DNA from: Cylindrospermum stagnale PCC 7417
GTDB lineage: Bacteria > Cyanobacteriota > Cyanobacteriia > Cyanobacteriales > Nostocaceae
Length of the DNA stretch: 64,000 nucleotides
Direction: 5' to 3'
NCBI RefSeq assembly: GCF_000317535.1
Contig: NC_019757.1
Coordinates: 2,372,501-2,436,500 of the forward strand
How positions within the stretch are numbered: the stretch's first letter is position 1; each line of letters starts with the position of its first letter. A program made the position numbers and the translations under genes. The notes beneath the pieces were generated by a model. The model was given only the letters and a program-made list of their open reading frames with translations, was not told the origin of the DNA and did not search any database. This document shows positions 1 through 10,463 of the stretch, piece after piece.

Positions 1-807
<807 letters not shown>

Positions 808-1689
808 GTGGCTAAAAAACGTTATAAAAATACTTGGAGACAAGAAATAAATGATATTTTGCGTGGTACTTGTGGAGGTTTTTTATTTGGTATTCCACTA
901 ATATATACTATGGAAGTATGGTGGATTGGCTCCCTAGCAAAACCAAGATTGATTTTAGTAGCGATGGCCTTAATGTTTATTGTAGTTTTTTTACTCAATT
1001 ATACAGAGGGTTTTCGTAAACGCAGAAATAACTGGCGAGTTGATGAAGCAGTCATAGATACTGTAGAGGCAATGGCAATTGGATTTGTTTGTTCTGCATT
1101 TATGTTGTGGTTATTGCAAGAAATTACGCCAGAAACATCCTTGAGAGAATCCCTGGGTAAAGTTGTATTTGAAGGTCTACCATTTACCCTAGGTGTGGCA
1201 TTAGCCAACCAGGTTCTCCAAGAAGGTAATCAAGATAATTCATCAATCACCCAGAAAGGTAACGATAACAGCAAACATACGCCAAACGGTTGGCATGCCA
1301 CATTTGCTGATTTAGGTGCAACTCTCATTGGTGCAATTGTGATTGCCTTTAATATTGCACCAACCGATGAAGTTCCTATGTTAGCAGCTGCAATTTCACC
1401 CCCTTGGTTATTGGCGTTAATGGCTGCATCTTTAGTGATTTCCTACGCTATTGTCTTTCAAGCTGGTTTTTCAGACCAACAAAAACGCAGACAGCAAAAG
1501 GGGATTTTTCAGCGTCCATTAAGTGAAACTACCATATCTTATTTAGTATCTTTGCTAGCAAGTGTAGTAATGCTGTTTTTTTTCCAAAAATTAACTTTTG
1601 CAGACCCATGGATGATGTGGTTAGAACATACTTTAGTATTGGGATTACCTGCAACTATTGGCGGCGCGGCGGGTAGGTTAGCAATATGA
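808..1689 (+). CDS. TIGR02587-type (DUF2391) integral membrane protein
   Basis: An open frame starts at a TTG (766), but the conserved-looking sequence begins at GTG 805/808 (V-A-K-K-R-Y-K-N-T-W), so 808 is the preferred start (293 residues). The protein is very hydrophobic with about seven membrane segments; the first follows RGTCGGFLFGIPLIYTMEVW. A basic loop (EGFRKRRNNWRVDE) separates segments 2 and 3. Its stop overlaps the ATG of the next gene by 4 nt, so the two are co-translated. From memory, TIGR02587 proteins occur as a two-gene unit with TIGR02588, as here. The function is unknown; transport or envelope roles would be guesses. Confidence 0.75.
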   Translation: MAKKRYKNTWRQEINDILRGTCGGFLFGIPLIYTMEVWWIGSLAKPRLILVAMALMFIVVFLLNYTEGFRKRRNNWRVDEAVIDTVEAMAIGFVCSAFMLWLLQEITPETSLRESLGKVVFEGLPFTLGVALANQVLQEGNQDNSSITQKGNDNSKHTPNGWHATFADLGATLIGAIVIAFNIAPTDEVPMLAAAISPPWLLALMAASLVISYAIVFQAGFSDQQKRRQQKGIFQRPLSETTISYLVSLLASVVMLFFFQKLTFADPWMMWLEHTLVLGLPATIGGAAGRLAI

Positions 1690-2084
1690 TGGAAACAGAA
1701 CCAGAAGCAGAACGTTCTCTAGCTGAGTGGATAACATTCGGGATTGCTTTATCTATTCTCGCAGTCGTGATTAGCTTAGTAGGGTATATGTGGCTAAATG
1801 AAAAAAATCAACCTCCTATTTTGTCGGTGCATAAAAAACAAATAATTCGAGAAATTGATGGTAATTTTTATGTTCCCTTTGAAATAGTTAATACTGGTGG
1901 TGAAACTGCTGAATCAGTGCAAATTATTGCTGAGTTACAAATTGCTGATAAAGTTGTTGAAACAGGAGAGCAACAAATTGATTTTTTGTCTGATGGCGAA
2001 AAGGAAGAAGGAGCATTTATATTTAGCCAAAATCCGCGTCAGGGGCTATTAACTGTGCGGGTTGCTAGCTATAAGTTGCCGTAA
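1686..2084 (+). CDS. TIGR02588-type membrane-anchored protein
   Basis: This 132-residue protein has one N-terminal membrane helix (residues about 14-37, from EWITFGIALSILAVV) followed by a soluble domain. That domain reads like an extracellular beta-sandwich (VPFEIVNTGGETAESVQI). The ATG overlaps the TGA of the upstream membrane gene in an ATGA arrangement. The partner gene and the length agree with the TIGR02588 family as I remember it. The likely topology places the beta domain in the periplasm. The function is unknown. Confidence 0.72.
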   Translation: MMETEPEAERSLAEWITFGIALSILAVVISLVGYMWLNEKNQPPILSVHKKQIIREIDGNFYVPFEIVNTGGETAESVQIIAELQIADKVVETGEQQIDFLSDGEKEEGAFIFSQNPRQGLLTVRVASYKLP

Positions 2085-2164
2085 TCCAATTGAAAAGCAC
2101 AGATAAAACTTGACTCACCAGCGAGGTAAAATTATTTGGAGCCCCCTAAATCAACCGAGAAAAA

Positions 2165-2758
2165 ATGAAGCCTACTATCAATCTTTGCCAAATTGGCCGC
2201 TGTCTTTGTAGCCAAACAGACTTTAGTCGCCGACACTTTCTGAAATCTCTCCTCCCCGGAGCAGTAGCCTTAACTGTTCTGCAATCAGCCGCACCGGCTA
2301 AAGCCGCAACTCATCAAGCGAAAGCTTTAGTGCTCAGTTGTATCGACTTTCGGTTTATGACAGCCGAGCGGCGGTTTCTAGCGGATAAAAATTTACGTGA
2401 GGAGTATGACTGGACAGCTTTAGCAGGTGCTTCCCTGGCTGTAACTGGGTTTCCTCATCCATCTGATGCCGAAGCGTTTTGGGATCAGCTAGATATATCT
2501 TATCAACTTCATCATATTAATAAAGTAATTATTCTCGACCATCAGGACTGTGGTGCTTATGCAATGATGATTGACGCCAATTTAAGTAAAAATCCAGAGC
2601 GAGAGTTACAAGTACATACAGATTATCTGAATCGAGCTTATTGGTCAATTCGCGATCGCTATCCCAACCTGGAAGTTGAGCTTTATTTTGCTCCTCTCAA
2701 CCAAACGCAATTCCAAGCCATTTTGCCAAAGCCTAAAAATTATAGCAGTCCTGTTTGA
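2165..2758 (+). CDS. Tat-exported beta-carbonic anhydrase-like protein
   Basis: The 197-residue protein begins with a twin-arginine signal: S21-R-R-H-F-L, a hydrophobic stretch, then APAKAA near residue 47. The mature part has the beta-carbonic anhydrase zinc and dyad motifs: C59-I-D61-F-R63 and H126-Q-D-C129-G. Together these supply Cys/His/Cys zinc ligands and the Asp-Arg pair, so hydration of CO2 in the periplasm or lumen is plausible. It is short for the family and ends soon after the LYFAPLNQ strand. It stands alone, with no carboxysome genes next to it. Activity is inferred; zinc-binding homologues without anhydrase activity exist. Confidence 0.8.
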   Translation: MKPTINLCQIGRCLCSQTDFSRRHFLKSLLPGAVALTVLQSAAPAKAATHQAKALVLSCIDFRFMTAERRFLADKNLREEYDWTALAGASLAVTGFPHPSDAEAFWDQLDISYQLHHINKVIILDHQDCGAYAMMIDANLSKNPERELQVHTDYLNRAYWSIRDRYPNLEVELYFAPLNQTQFQAILPKPKNYSSPV

Positions 2759-2928
2759 TTGACGAACACCTCCTGTGAGAGCCGGATTCTGAAAAGTTCT
2801 GGTTCTGGCATCTCATTAAGGAGGATTGCTATAACAGTTCAGCGTAATTGTCTCAGTGCCCGTAACAAACCTGGAACAAATCACCATAAAAGAGGTAAAA
2901 CAGATATCCTAATTTCAGGAGAGAAACT

Positions 2929-5900
2929 GTGAATTCTGATGTGAAAGCAGATATAACTGACAATTTCTTCACTGGTGATCACGAGATAAGTATGCCCATG
3001 CCTGAAGAGGAAGCAGCAGATACAAGCTTAGATCACATTCTGTCTACGATCAACGAGCAGTTTTTAGCACTAGACCGCAAGTGGCGCTATACCTATGTTA
3101 ATGATGTAGTAGTAAAAGTTGTCGGAATTCCTCAGCAAGACCTACTGGGTAAGTGTATTTGGGAATTGTTTCCAGATCTGGTAGAAAGTCAGTTTTACGC
3201 AGAAGTACATCGTGCAGTAACAGAGCAAAAATCTATCCAATTCCAGCAGTTTTATGATTCCAATCAGCGTTGGTTTGAGAACCGTATCTACCCTTCAGCA
3301 CATGGAGTATCAGTCTTTCTTGCGGATATCACCGAGCGCAAGCAAAATGAGGAGAGGTTAGCGAGACAAGCTGCATCGGCGGCATTACGAGAGAGTGAGG
3401 CGCGGTTTCGATTGCTAGCTGAGAATTCATCTGATATTATTTCGCTGCATACAGTAGATGGAATTCTTTTGTACATTTCACCTGCCTGCTACACAATCTT
3501 AGGCTACGAACCTGAGGAAATAGTAGGTAGTGCTAGTAGTGAGTTAGTTCACCCAGATGACCTAGCTAATTTTGCTATTAGCTACCCAGTTAATGCAGAT
3601 TTACCGAATACTTATACCATTACTCATCGTGCTCGACACAAAAACGGACAGTATATCTGGATGGAAGCAACTGTCAGAGCTATCCGCGATTCGCAAACTC
3701 AAGAAATTTTAGAAATTCAATCATCCTCAAGAGATATTACTGAGCGTCAGCGAAATCAGGAGAGGCAGAGCTTTCTGGCTGAAGCTAGCGATATTTTAGC
3801 TTCATCATTAGAGTACGAGATCACTTTAAATAGCGTAGCTCGTTTGGCGGTGAGAGCGATCGCAGATTGGTGCGTAGTTGATATTGTCGCTGACAATCAA
3901 TCAACTTGTCGGGTTGCAGTTGCCCATGCTGATTCGTCGAAACAGGAATTAGTAGAACATCTACGAAATTTTCCTCTGAATTTGGCACAATCTGGCGGTA
4001 TTGCTGAGGTAATCAGCACAGGCAAGTCACAACTTGCCGCTGTTGTCTCTGCCAACCAGATGCAATCATCAGCTATTGATATTGAATACTTAAAACTTCT
4101 GCAACAGCTAACTCCGAAATCTGGAATGTGTGTACCACTCATCGCCCGTGGGCAGGTTTTGGGGACTATTACTTTAGTGTCTTCAGATGATCATCGTAGT
4201 TATGACAGTAATGACCTGATGTTAGCCGAAGAACTAGCGCGTCGTGCTGCTATAGCCGTTGATAATGCTCGACTTTACCAAGAAGCACAGTATTCCCAAC
4301 AGGTGGCGGTGCAAGCTGCATCTCGCACAGCTCGTCTTCAAGCTGTTACCGCTGCACTTTCTGAATCTTTAACCCCAACACAAGTTGCTGAAGTTATCGC
4401 CCAGCAAGGTATGGAAAGCTTGGGGGCTAAATCTGCTCTAGTCGCATTACTTACCGAAAATTCCACCGAACTGGAAATTGTGCGGGCAATTGGTTACAAA
4501 CAGGAATTAGTAGATGCTTGGCGTCGATTCTCGATCAATGCATCTGTACCACTGGCAGAGGCAGTCAGAACCGGCCAGCCTATTTGGCAAGAGCCAGAAA
4601 TCACACGGGTTGCTCGTTATCCACATCTGGCTAAGTTTTATGCTCAACATAATTACAACCATTGGATTTCAATTCCACTGATGGTCAAGGGACGAGCCGT
4701 CGGGGGAATGTCTCTAAGTTTCACAGAAAATCAGGAGTTTAACCAAAATGACCGTGCTTTAGTGTTGGCACTGGCACAACAGTGTGCTCAGGCGATTGAA
4801 CGCGCCCGTTTATACGAGGCAGAGCAAATTGCCAGAGAAACAGCAGAAGCCACCAATCGAATTAAAGATGAGTTTTTGGCAGTTCTTTCTCACGAATTGC
4901 GATCGCCACTCAATCCGATTCTAGGTTGGGCAACGCTGCTTCGCAAACAAAAGTTAGACGCCAAAACAACTGACCGCGCTTTAGAAACCATCGAGCGCAA
5001 TGCCCAAGTACAAACCCAATTAATTGAAGACTTACTAGATGTTTCCCGGATTCTACAGGGTAAACTGAGCCTGAATATCTACCCAGTTAATCTAACATCA
5101 ACAATTCAAGCCGCATTGGAGACAGTCCGTTTGTCTGCTGAGGCTAAATCAATTAAAATACACACCACCTTTGAACCCAATCTAGGGAAAGTTCTGGGTG
5201 ACTCCAGCCGATTGCAGCAAATTTTCTGGAACCTGTTGTCAAACGCTGTCAAATTCACACCGGGCGGGGGACGGGTGGATATTTGCTTAGAACGCATCGA
5301 CTCTTTTGCCCAGATTGTAGTTAAAGATACGGGCAGGGGAATTAATCCGGAATTCCTACCCTATGTGTTTGACTGCTTCCGCCAAGAAAACAGCACCACA
5401 ACAAGAAAGTTTGGCGGCTTGGGTTTAGGGCTAGCCATTGTCCGGCAATTAATTGAACTGCATGGGGGAACAGTCGAGGCAAAAAGCGAGGGTGAAGATC
5501 AGGGGGCAACTTTTGTCGTTAGGCTACCCCTAATGCCGATGCAACCACAGCCTCCCAGAGAAAGTACAAAGTCTGAATCATCCCCAGATTTGAATGGTGT
5601 CAAGGTTTTAGTCGTGGATGATGATACTGATACGCGGGAGTTTATTGTCTTTTTGCTAGAGCAGGAACAGGCAAATGTGATTGCCGTCCCGAATGCTAGG
5701 GAGGCACTAGCTGCCTTAACCCAGTATCTACCAGATATACTGCTCTCGGATATTGGCATGCCAGACTTTGATGGATATATGTTGATCAGCCAAGTGAGAA
5801 AGCTGACACCGGGGGAGGGTGGGCAGATTCCCGCAATTGCCTTGACTGCCTATGCCGGGGAAATCGACCGAGAACGAGCGTTTGAAGCGGGTTTTCAAGG

Positions 5901-5982
5901 CCATGTTTCTAAGCCAGTCGATCCTGATAATTTAGTTAAGGCGATCGCAAATTTACTCCAACAGACAAAACCCCCTCTCTGA
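2929..5982 (+). CDS. Hybrid sensor histidine kinase (PAS-PAS-GAF-GAF-HisKA-HATPase-REC)
   Basis: The start is GTG with AGGAGAG just upstream (2917-2923). Domains in order over 1017 residues: PAS (about 34-138, ending in DITERK), PAS (about 153-275, ending in DITERQ), GAF (about 285-450), GAF (about 470-630), HisKA with phospho-acceptor His655 (VLSHELRSPLNP), HATPase (NLLSNAVKF, DTGRGI, GLGLGLAIV), and a C-terminal receiver with phospho-acceptor Asp941 (LLSDIGMPDFDG). No membrane segment is evident, so it is probably cytoplasmic. The GAF domains lack an obvious bilin-binding Cys, so a phytochrome-type chromophore is not supported. No dedicated response-regulator gene lies next to it. The signal is unknown. 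Confidence 0.95.
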   Translation: MNSDVKADITDNFFTGDHEISMPMPEEEAADTSLDHILSTINEQFLALDRKWRYTYVNDVVVKVVGIPQQDLLGKCIWELFPDLVESQFYAEVHRAVTEQKSIQFQQFYDSNQRWFENRIYPSAHGVSVFLADITERKQNEERLARQAASAALRESEARFRLLAENSSDIISLHTVDGILLYISPACYTILGYEPEEIVGSASSELVHPDDLANFAISYPVNADLPNTYTITHRARHKNGQYIWMEATVRAIRDSQTQEILEIQSSSRDITERQRNQERQSFLAEASDILASSLEYEITLNSVARLAVRAIADWCVVDIVADNQSTCRVAVAHADSSKQELVEHLRNFPLNLAQSGGIAEVISTGKSQLAAVVSANQMQSSAIDIEYLKLLQQLTPKSGMCVPLIARGQVLGTITLVSSDDHRSYDSNDLMLAEELARRAAIAVDNARLYQEAQYSQQVAVQAASRTARLQAVTAALSESLTPTQVAEVIAQQGMESLGAKSALVALLTENSTELEIVRAIGYKQELVDAWRRFSINASVPLAEAVRTGQPIWQEPEITRVARYPHLAKFYAQHNYNHWISIPLMVKGRAVGGMSLSFTENQEFNQNDRALVLALAQQCAQAIERARLYEAEQIARETAEATNRIKDEFLAVLSHELRSPLNPILGWATLLRKQKLDAKTTDRALETIERNAQVQTQLIEDLLDVSRILQGKLSLNIYPVNLTSTIQAALETVRLSAEAKSIKIHTTFEPNLGKVLGDSSRLQQIFWNLLSNAVKFTPGGGRVDICLERIDSFAQIVVKDTGRGINPEFLPYVFDCFRQENSTTTRKFGGLGLGLAIVRQLIELHGGTVEAKSEGEDQGATFVVRLPLMPMQPQPPRESTKSESSPDLNGVKVLVVDDDTDTREFIVFLLEQEQANVIAVPNAREALAALTQYLPDILLSDIGMPDFDGYMLISQVRKLTPGEGGQIPAIALTAYAGEIDRERAFEAGFQGHVSKPVDPDNLVKAIANLLQQTKPPL

Positions 5983-6046
5983 CACATAAGCCGCCCAAAA
6001 TAAGCTAAAATTCAATCAGAGTAAGCATTTCCGCTCATGAATACCC

Positions 6047-6787
6047 ATGCTTGAGACCCTGCAAACCCGAATTTACGAACTAGAACAATTCGCCAATACC
6101 CTTGTCTCTAACCAACTGACACACCTCAGCGTCGTTAGCATTGGCGTCATTTTTGTAGCTGGCTTGCTTACCAGCCTCACCCCCTGTATGCTTTCTATGC
6201 TGCCAATTACCATCGGCTATATCGGCGGTTATGAAGCAAAAAGCCGTCTACAAGCCGCTGCCCAATCAACCTGGTTTGCTTTGGGATTAGCAACTACATT
6301 GGCAGGGATGGGAATTATAGCAGGTTTAGTTGGTAAAGTCTACGGTCAAGTAGGAATTGGTTTACCAATTATTGTCAGCATCATCGCCATCCTCATGGGG
6401 TTGAACTTATTAGAAGCACTACCTCTGCAATTTCCATCCCTGGGTGAAACAAATTGGATTTCCCCAGATTTACCGACAGGACTGCGTTCCTACTTAATCG
6501 GACTAACTTTCGGTTTAGTCGCTTCCCCTTGCAGTACGCCTGTTTTAGCCAGTTTACTCGGTTGGGTTGCCAATACACAAGATTTAATTTTAGGCGCTGT
6601 GCTGCTACTTTCCTACACAGCCGGATATGTTGCGCCCTTAATTTTGGCAGGTACTTTTACTGCTTCCATTAAAAAGCTATTGGAATTGCGCCGCTGGTCT
6701 GGTTGGATAAACCCAGTTAGTGGCGTGCTGTTGGTCGGATTTGGTGTATTTTCCTTAATTTCTCGCATTCCCCTGGGAAGTTTTTAA
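6047..6787 (+). CDS. ccdA: CcdA, thiol-disulfide transmembrane reductant carrier
   Basis: The protein has 246 residues and six predicted membrane segments. Two conserved cysteines sit in membrane motifs: SLTPCMLSMLP (Cys47) and VASPCSTPVLAS (Cys162). This is the CcdA/DsbD-beta arrangement that carries reducing power across the thylakoid or plasma membrane to reduce apocytochrome c haem-binding cysteines. It lies 3 bp upstream of ccs1, so the two form an operon for System II cytochrome c maturation. That supply is needed for cytochromes f and c6/c550. Confidence 0.93.
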   Translation: MLETLQTRIYELEQFANTLVSNQLTHLSVVSIGVIFVAGLLTSLTPCMLSMLPITIGYIGGYEAKSRLQAAAQSTWFALGLATTLAGMGIIAGLVGKVYGQVGIGLPIIVSIIAILMGLNLLEALPLQFPSLGETNWISPDLPTGLRSYLIGLTFGLVASPCSTPVLASLLGWVANTQDLILGAVLLLSYTAGYVAPLILAGTFTASIKKLLELRRWSGWINPVSGVLLVGFGVFSLISRIPLGSF

Positions 6788-6790
6788 CTA

Positions 6791-8185
6791 ATGACTTCAG
6801 AAAATTCAGCGTCTCAAGAATTAAGTTGGTGGTTAGTACCTGGGCGGTACTTGCGGCGGGAGATATTACCTGTACTCACAAATCTAAAATTAGCGATCGC
6901 CCTTTTGCTGATTATCGCCCTCTTCAGCATCAGCGGCACCGTCATCGAACAAGGTCAATCACCCGCATATTACCAATCTAACTACCCAGAACATCCCGCC
7001 CTCTTTGGTTTCCTAAGTTGGAAGGTAATTCAGGTAGTCGGTTTAGACCATGTATATCGCACCTGGTGGTTTCTCTCCTTACTCATCTTATTTGGCACTA
7101 GCTTAACTGCCTGCACTTTTACCCGCCAATTACCAGCTTTAAAAGCTGCCCAACGTTGGAAATATTACGAAGAACCCCGGCAATTTCAAAAATTAGCTTT
7201 GAGTGCAGAACTCGATACCGGTTCCCTCAATGCCCTCACCCCAATGTTGCAGAAGCAGCGTTATAAAATTTTTCAAGAAAAAGATGATATACTTTATGCC
7301 CGTAAAGGCTTAGTCGGACGGATCGGCCCGATAATTGTCCATATTGGCATCGTCACAATCCTCCTAGGGGGAATTTTGGGGGCAATGACAGGGTTTGTCG
7401 CTCAAGAAATGGTTGCCAGCGGCAATACATTTGAAGTGAAAAATATCATTGATGCTGGCCCTTGGGCATCTAAAGACATTCTCAAAGATTGGTCGTTGCG
7501 AGTTAATCGGTTTTGGATTGACTACACACCCACAGGGGGAATTGACCAGTTTTATTCAGATATGTCTGTGTTGGATAAAGAGGGAAAAGAAGTTGACCAC
7601 AAGAAGATTTTTGTCAACGAACCTCTGCGCTACAATGGCGTAACTTTCTATCAGACTGATTGGGGAATTGCCGGCATTAAAGTCCAATTTAACAAAAGCC
7701 CAATTATTCAGCTACCGATGGCACAATTGAACACCAACGGTAAAGGCAGAATTTGGGGAACTTGGATTCCCACGAAACCGGATTTGAGTGAAGGTGTTTC
7801 TGTTCTAGCAAAAGACTTGCAAGGCATGGTGTTGATTTATGATGCTCAAGGTAAGCTGACTAGTACTATCCGTGCGGGGATGTCTGCGAAAATCAATGGC
7901 GTCAATTTAACAATTCACGAAGTCGTCGGTAGCACTGGCTTACAAATTAAAGTTGACCCCGGTATACCCTTGGTTTACGGCGGTTTTGCCTTGCTAATGC
8001 TGGGTGTGGTGATGAGTTATTTCTCTCATTCCCAAATTTGGGCTTTGCAAAAAGGCGATCGCTTGTATATTGGTGGTAAGACCAATCGCGCCCAAGTGGC
8101 TTTTGAGCGAGAGGTGTTGCAGATTTTAGATCAGTTGAGTTCCCAGCCAGCAACCCCAACAGCGAACTTGGTCACGCAGAAGTAA
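6791..8185 (+). CDS. ccs1: Ccs1/ResB cytochrome c biogenesis protein
   Basis: The 464-residue protein follows ccdA after 3 bp. It has the ResB/Ccs1 layout. Two or three N-terminal membrane helices come first ([34 protein letters not shown]). A third segment follows ([20 protein letters not shown]), then a large lumenal domain with [19 protein letters not shown], and a final helix near 395-415. Ccs1 works with CcsA as the haem-delivery and ligation complex of System II. CcsA itself is not in the window. The gene is sometimes called ccsB in cyanobacteria. Confidence 0.94.
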   Translation: MTSENSASQELSWWLVPGRYLRREILPVLTNLKLAIALLLIIALFSISGTVIEQGQSPAYYQSNYPEHPALFGFLSWKVIQVVGLDHVYRTWWFLSLLILFGTSLTACTFTRQLPALKAAQRWKYYEEPRQFQKLALSAELDTGSLNALTPMLQKQRYKIFQEKDDILYARKGLVGRIGPIIVHIGIVTILLGGILGAMTGFVAQEMVASGNTFEVKNIIDAGPWASKDILKDWSLRVNRFWIDYTPTGGIDQFYSDMSVLDKEGKEVDHKKIFVNEPLRYNGVTFYQTDWGIAGIKVQFNKSPIIQLPMAQLNTNGKGRIWGTWIPTKPDLSEGVSVLAKDLQGMVLIYDAQGKLTSTIRAGMSAKINGVNLTIHEVVGSTGLQIKVDPGIPLVYGGFALLMLGVVMSYFSHSQIWALQKGDRLYIGGKTNRAQVAFEREVLQILDQLSSQPATPTANLVTQK

Positions 8186-8228
8186 CAATATCCCAATTGT
8201 ACCAACACGCATACGCGGTAAAGGCACA

Positions 8229-8377
8229 GTTAAAAGGGCGGTTAGAAACCGCGTCTACACAGGCAAAACCCACACTTCGGCAGGCTCAGTGACCACCTCC
8301 GTGGGTTTCAAACCCTCAATTTTTCCTTAGTCCACGGAGGTGGACTTTGTTTGTGTAGCCGCGAATTCCATTCGCCC
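8229..8377. repeat. Dispersed palindromic repeat between ccs1 and the caspase gene
   Basis: The outer arms are imperfect inverted copies: CCGCGTCTACACA near 8249 against TGTGTAGCCGCG at 8352-8363. An inner perfect 12-bp inverted repeat, CCACCTCCGTGG (8293-8304) and CCACGGAGGTGG (8332-8343), would form a strong hairpin. A related copy lies at 53294-53403. It may also terminate transcription of the two convergent flanking genes. Confidence 0.75.
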
Positions 8378-8394
8378 TGGCTCTTTTGCTAAGT

Positions 8395-10458
8395 CTACGC
8401 AGCAGAACACGCAACCCGAAAACCGTTGAAGGATTTCCTGTCGCCCGCATAGAAGTCGAGCCGAAACGCCGAACGGCAATAGCGAGGAATGCCGAACCAA
8501 GAACTACCGCGCAGCATCCGATTATCATTATCGTTTGCCCACACGCTACCGTCAGTTGGCGCATCTATATAATTTTTGTGCCACCCATCTTGGCACCATT
8601 CCCATACATTACCATGCATATCGTATAAACCGAAAGCATTGGGCGGAAATTTTCCTACATCTGTTGTTTGCTCAAGATATTTACCTTTTGAACCCGAACC
8701 GTAAATGTAGTTACTATTGTAATTGGCTAACTCAGTGGAAATAGTTTCACCAAAATAAAACGGGGTAGTAGTTCCCGCCCGACAAGCATATTCCCATTCT
8801 GCTTCACTGGGTAAGCGATATATTTTCCCTGTCTTGTGAGACAGTCTGGCACAAAACTCTATTGCATCATTCCAAGACACCTGTTCAACAGGTCGGTTAG
8901 CCCCTTTAAAATGAGATGGGTCTGAATTTAAATCAATTTTCACCTTTGGTAAAGCCGCAACTACTTTCCATTGACTCTGAGTTACAGGATATTTCCCCAG
9001 GAAAAAGGGTTGAATGGTGACTTTATGTTGTGGACTTTCATTATCTCTTCGTTCTAGCTCATTCTCTGGGGAACCCATGAAAAATTGACCCCCAGGAATC
9101 GCCACCATATCCAGAATCACACCATTACCCAAGTCTTCTGTGAAAAACTCCGCTTTTCCCCGACGACTATTAATAATTTTCCCCTGACCATTCACAGTCA
9201 CCACATCAAATTCAAACTGATTCGCTAAACTCTCCCCACTCTTAACTTCCCCCCTCCCCGTTTGCGGAGATGAGTTGATGGAAGTAGCGTTATTAATGTC
9301 CCCCCTCACCGTTTGCGGAGATGAGTTGATGGAAATATCGTGATTAATTTCCCCCCTCCTCGCTTGCGGGGAGGGGTTGGGGGTGGGGTCTTTTTCCTGA
9401 CCAATTAACCGTTTTTCAATTGGTGCTACATCTTCATCCCTCAACCCTAAATGTTGCTGATAATCTCTCAAATCATTAAGGGTTCTTTCACTCAACCTTC
9501 CCTCATCTTCAATTGCTTCCATCAGCGTCGCTTCATACTCTTCCAACTTCCGCTGATATTCCCTATACGGTTGTTGAACTTCAGCTTCAATCGCATCAGC
9601 AACCTCAGGAGCGATATTCAAAGTGAGACGTAAAGAATTCAACAGACGACGGGCAATTACGTTAAACTTACCCTGATTAATTCGCCGTTCCACTTCCTGA
9701 CGATACTTTAGTTTAGGGTCATCCTTGGGCGACTTTGCCAGAAAAATCCGATAACCATCCTTAAAAGGATAGAATTCTGGTGTCATTGCTGGCGATGCTT
9801 CTCTCACCTTGCTGCTAGCGTACCCATGCAACTCATCCACCGCAATCAAACCATCTCCATCTTTGTCCGCTGCACCGTTCTCAATTCCCTCAACTAGGTA
9901 GTGAGTGTAAACCGAAAGTTCCAACCCTTCCTGCTCAAATGCATATTGTGTAGAAGTAGCAGCGGTGAGAATTGCTCTTCCCTCACCCCCTAAATGCTGT
10001 TCCAGGTTGATGGTACCGCTATCTTTAGCTGTCAAACCTTTCGCAAAAGCAGCACTAAAGCAGCAATCTAAAATTACCACCATTCGCCTTGACTTACTTT
10101 GGTTCATCCAAAGATGTACATTTCTCGCGGCTACGGCTGTGGTTGGTCTTAGTTTTCCCCCATCTTTCCGGGTGAAGCGAGTGGAGAAGTAAAAATCACC
10201 TGTGTCCTCAGTTATGCCATGTCCAGAGAAATACAAAAGCAGCAAATCTTCTTTTTGGCGATTGGCATACAACTCATAAATAGCATCTTCCATTACCTGG
10301 CGTTGGGGATTTTTCAACACCTCAGCCTTGTCGAAGCCTCCCATTTCTGGGTTTAACAATACTCGCTGCATTGCTTCGACATCATTAACAGCGTTTGGTA
10401 GTGGCGGTAATTCTGGCTCATACTCGCTCACCCCTATCAGCAATGCTATCTTCGCCAT
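8395..10458 (-). CDS. Caspase-like protease fused to an EF-hand loop and a sulfatase-modifying-factor domain
   Basis: A protein of 687 residues. The N-terminal peptidase C14 (orthocaspase) domain has both catalytic motifs: LYFSGHG with His80 and ILDCCFS with Cys133. A perfect EF-hand calcium loop (DKDGDGLIAVDE) follows near residue 198. Then come a helical region (about 230-370), a repetitive linker (about 375-430) and a formylglycine-generating-enzyme-type fold (about 452-685: IPGGQFFMGSP, RLPSEAEWEYACRAG, YDMHGNVWEWC). In the FGE active-site segment, RGSSWFGIPRYCR keeps only one of the two catalytic cysteines. Sulfatase activation is therefore unlikely and a binding role more plausible. The gene lies 5 bp downstream of an EACC1-like gene. 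A suicide or conflict-system effector is inferred. Confidence 0.9.
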   Translation of the reverse strand: MAKIALLIGVSEYEPELPPLPNAVNDVEAMQRVLLNPEMGGFDKAEVLKNPQRQVMEDAIYELYANRQKEDLLLLYFSGHGITEDTGDFYFSTRFTRKDGGKLRPTTAVAARNVHLWMNQSKSRRMVVILDCCFSAAFAKGLTAKDSGTINLEQHLGGEGRAILTAATSTQYAFEQEGLELSVYTHYLVEGIENGAADKDGDGLIAVDELHGYASSKVREASPAMTPEFYPFKDGYRIFLAKSPKDDPKLKYRQEVERRINQGKFNVIARRLLNSLRLTLNIAPEVADAIEAEVQQPYREYQRKLEEYEATLMEAIEDEGRLSERTLNDLRDYQQHLGLRDEDVAPIEKRLIGQEKDPTPNPSPQARRGEINHDISINSSPQTVRGDINNATSINSSPQTGRGEVKSGESLANQFEFDVVTVNGQGKIINSRRGKAEFFTEDLGNGVILDMVAIPGGQFFMGSPENELERRDNESPQHKVTIQPFFLGKYPVTQSQWKVVAALPKVKIDLNSDPSHFKGANRPVEQVSWNDAIEFCARLSHKTGKIYRLPSEAEWEYACRAGTTTPFYFGETISTELANYNSNYIYGSGSKGKYLEQTTDVGKFPPNAFGLYDMHGNVWEWCQDGWHKNYIDAPTDGSVWANDNDNRMLRGSSWFGIPRYCRSAFRLDFYAGDRKSFNGFRVACSAA
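9246..9392. repeat. Three tandem 51-bp units inside the caspase gene linker
   Basis: Starting near 9250, 9301 and 9352, three units of 51 bp each begin with a C-run followed by gtttgcgg or cttgcgg. The third ends in the gaggggttggggg phrase typical of dispersed Nostoc-type repeats. Because 51 is divisible by 3, the frame stays open. The linker shows a 17-residue repeat built on SPQTxRGE. The first translated unit (NPSPQARRGE) matches what I recall as the usual read-through of this intergenic repeat. Confidence 0.8.
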
Positions 10459-10463
10459 CTAGA

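Noticed and set aside
9246-9392. Regular 51-bp repeats resembling a short CRISPR array
   Set aside because: Units are contiguous with no unique spacers, lie in frame within a protein-coding gene, and there are no cas genes.
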